Shown here in pieces: positions 62,319 to 64,000 of a stretch of 64,000 nucleotides of DNA. Position 1 is the first letter of the stretch; every line of letters begins with the position of its first letter. Made by a program: the position numbers and the translations under genes. Source of the stretch: Pedobacter nyackensis (GTDB lineage: Bacteria; Bacteroidota; Bacteroidia; Sphingobacteriales; Sphingobacteriaceae); NCBI RefSeq assembly GCF_900176505.1, contig NZ_FWYB01000001.1, forward strand, positions 345,400 through 409,399. The letters are read 5' to 3'. The notes below the pieces were generated by a model. The model did no database searches. It was not told the origin of the DNA and worked only from the letters and a program-made list of their open reading frames with translations.

Positions 62319-62753
62319 ATGACGAAAACCAGTTATAAAAACTACTTATCCTTTCTATGTATTTCCCTTTTCGCATTTTTGCCTCAAAAAACGATGGCAC
62401 AAACTTTTCGTTATCCAGGGATATTTGATTTTTGGGATGGACCTGGCAAACTGCATCCACAAATGTTAAAGAAAAAAGGTTTTTCGGAAGTGTATGGTGG
62501 CCCTAAAAAACAAGGCGGTTTTATCTATTTATACCATAACAAAAAGGCACAGGAATATCTGTTTATAAATTATACAGATTCCGGTAAAATGTCTACCATC
62601 ACCTATTATTTACCAACGAAAGCAAAATATTTAAACCTTCAGGTGGACAAGAAAACGCTGAATGTAGGCGAAGAGATAACTCCCCATGGAACCACTTTAT
62701 ATAATGATGGCAAAAAATATTATCAAGTTAGTTTTATGCGCTCAACCTTTTAA
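62319..62753 (+). CDS. Small secreted protein, unknown
   Basis: 144 residues with a signal peptide ending QKTMAQ (about residue 28). The mature part is beta-rich (GGFIYLYHNKKAQEYLFINY, STITYYLPTKAKYL) and carries FDFWDGPGKLHPQML near its start. It lies 26 bases after GH28 and is probably co-transcribed. Not recognised. Confidence 0.65.
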   Translation: MTKTSYKNYLSFLCISLFAFLPQKTMAQTFRYPGIFDFWDGPGKLHPQMLKKKGFSEVYGGPKKQGGFIYLYHNKKAQEYLFINYTDSGKMSTITYYLPTKAKYLNLQVDKKTLNVGEEITPHGTTLYNDGKKYYQVSFMRSTF

Positions 62754-62769
62754 TAATTATCACCATATT

Positions 62770-64000
62770 CTATAATTTCGGTTTCTTTTTAATAGAATTT
62801 TCTTTGGGGTTAACCAGCTGAGGCATCCATACTTTGTAAAAAGAACTTTCCTGTCCGTTTCCTGCCGAAGCATAATCACATAGCGATACGGCTACCGGCC
62901 CCTTGGGATACTCCGTATAGGATTCAGGAATAAAGTTGGCCTCAAATGTCATAAAAGGCCCTCCAGAACGGCCAGATAATCTTGTAAGGCCTATATAGCC
63001 GTCCTGATCAACAACGGGTTTTAAAACAGCTTCGATACCTCCGTCTTCAAGTCTGGCGTCTCTGACCAAAACAATTGGGCCACTCATAATAGCAACATTT
63101 TGGGGGAAGCCACCGCTTTCAATAACACGACCACGCATATCCAGTTTTAAAGAAATCTGATCTCCTGATCTCCAAATACGCTTAATTTTGGCCAATTGGC
63201 CCGATTGCAAACTATCAATATTTTTACCATTTATAGTTAAAGTAGTTCGTTTACTCCATTCTGGTATGCGAATAGTGATTTCAAATGCCTCTGGTTGAAT
63301 CCTATCAAGACTGATGTGAATGAGTCCTGATTGTGGGTAATCTGTATGCTGTAAGATCGTGACCTTTTGGTTGGTTGGACTTTTCGCATGGTATATGCCT
63401 TCAGCAAAGTAATTAATTTGTAGACCCTTATTCCGCTCCGTTACAATATAAGGTGGTAAGTTAAATAATCCTCTGGGGCCACTGGCTTCACAGCAGTTCA
63501 ACCCCATTCCACATTGTTCACTTCCTTGCAGCCTTTGGCCATTCAACGGCGTATATTTTGCCCAGACTACACCATCTGCACTCATGGCGCCTAATAAGGC
63601 ATTATAATAGGTTCTCTCTGCTTCATCTGCATATTTAACTTCTCCCGTTAGCCGGAGTAACTGATGAGTTAATTTGAGCCAGGTTACGGTAACACAAGTT
63701 TCCTGGTAATGATTAATAGGGAAACTCTGCATGGCCTTACCTCCAAACCACATTTCGGTTGAGGCGCCTGAACCCGCAATATTAATTTCAGTTTTTCGGA
63801 TATTTTCCCAGGTATCTTCCACTGCATATTTATAGGCAACGTCTCCTGTCAACCGGTAAAGTTCCAAAAGCCCTTCATAACATGACATCATCTCGTAGGC
63901 CTTTTGTCCCTGCGCATAACTATACCAACTCTTTGGTTTTGGAAATCGTTCACTTACATTTGTCTTCGATTTACTTAATAACTGAGGACCTTGTACTGTC
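62770..64000 (-). CDS. GH127-family beta-L-arabinofuranosidase, C-terminal 409 residues (5' end outside window)
   Basis: The frame is open from the window edge (first full codon 63999) to TAA at 62770. The alpha/alpha barrel holds the GH127 (DUF1680) motifs INHYQETCVTVTWLKLTHQL, EAERTYYNALLGAMS and GLNCCEASGPRGLFNLPPYI. The Glu of QETC and the Cys pair NCC correspond to the zinc-binding and nucleophile cysteines of the family. A beta-sandwich follows (IRIPEWSKRTTLTINGK). It removes beta-L-arabinofuranosyl residues from plant cell-wall glycans and converges with the GH28 gene cluster. Confidence 0.9.
   Translation of the reverse strand, partial: TVQGPQLLSKSKTNVSERFPKPKSWYSYAQGQKAYEMMSCYEGLLELYRLTGDVAYKYAVEDTWENIRKTEINIAGSGASTEMWFGGKAMQSFPINHYQETCVTVTWLKLTHQLLRLTGEVKYADEAERTYYNALLGAMSADGVVWAKYTPLNGQRLQGSEQCGMGLNCCEASGPRGLFNLPPYIVTERNKGLQINYFAEGIYHAKSPTNQKVTILQHTDYPQSGLIHISLDRIQPEAFEITIRIPEWSKRTTLTINGKNIDSLQSGQLAKIKRIWRSGDQISLKLDMRGRVIESGGFPQNVAIMSGPIVLVRDARLEDGGIEAVLKPVVDQDGYIGLTRLSGRSGGPFMTFEANFIPESYTEYPKGPVAVSLCDYASAGNGQESSFYKVWMPQLVNPKENSIKKKPKL

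Overview
The window is typical of a free-living Bacteroidota, most likely Sphingobacteriaceae (Pedobacter or Mucilaginibacter-like). The evidence is four SusC/SusD pairs, three of them with ECF sigma factor and FecR-type anti-sigma genes, a type A T9SS sorting domain, DUF4369/TlpA, DUF4998 and DUF5017 proteins, A-rich start contexts, and a TAnnTTTG promoter. The base composition looks AT-rich throughout, and no rRNA, tRNA, CRISPR array or insertion sequence was seen.

Layout. (1) 1-16272, plus strand: the tail of an SDR dehydrogenase, then a uronic-acid polysaccharide utilization locus. It holds SusC without a signalling domain, SusD with an unusual glycine-rich repeat insert, DUF5017, a heparinase II/III-like lyase, a GH88 unsaturated glucuronyl hydrolase, a 1295-residue beta-helix T9SS protein, an SGNH hydrolase and an apparently exported pyruvyltransferase-fold protein. 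(2) 16273-21999: a patchy region of small genes, terminators and gene remnants (PAS kinase, alpha/beta hydrolase tail, C-terminal half of a PiT phosphate transporter), plus GNAT, NTF2-like and MNT nucleotidyltransferase genes. (3) 22108-30253, minus strand: ECF sigma, FecR (split by an in-frame TGA), SusC, SusD and a TlpA-like thioredoxin, with a dipeptidyl-peptidase IV gene beside it (30337-32637). This set looks geared to peptides. (4) 32827-39950, plus strand: a second sigma/FecR/SusC/SusD set, followed by an AT-rich cluster of uncharacterised proteins (40028-44122). (5) 44575-58661: a metzincin-like lipoprotein protease, a third sigma/FecR/SusC/SusD set, two PUL surface lipoproteins (DUF4959 and DUF4998 types), a tandem DUF1080 protein and a Gfo/Idh/MocA oxidoreductase. 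The last two fit an oxidation-elimination (3-keto) route of glycan cleavage. (6) 58662-64000: small unknown genes, a decayed gene, a GH28 pectinase lipoprotein and, on the minus strand, a GH127 beta-L-arabinofuranosidase cut by the window end.

The most unusual signals are non-coding. In all three sigma/FecR loci, the fecR-susC gap holds a hairpin that pairs better on the antisense strand and is followed there by a T-run. This predicts roughly 105-120 nt antisense RNAs over the susC leader, like DonS of Bacteroides. A 32-base bipartite motif (22 of 22 defined bases identical) precedes both the broken fecR and the DPP IV gene and has ECF-promoter geometry. A structured repeat of about 110 nt occurs three times, and one copy supplies the C-terminus of the MNT protein. 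A small protein of unknown function is present twice (17124-17417 and 60144-60422).
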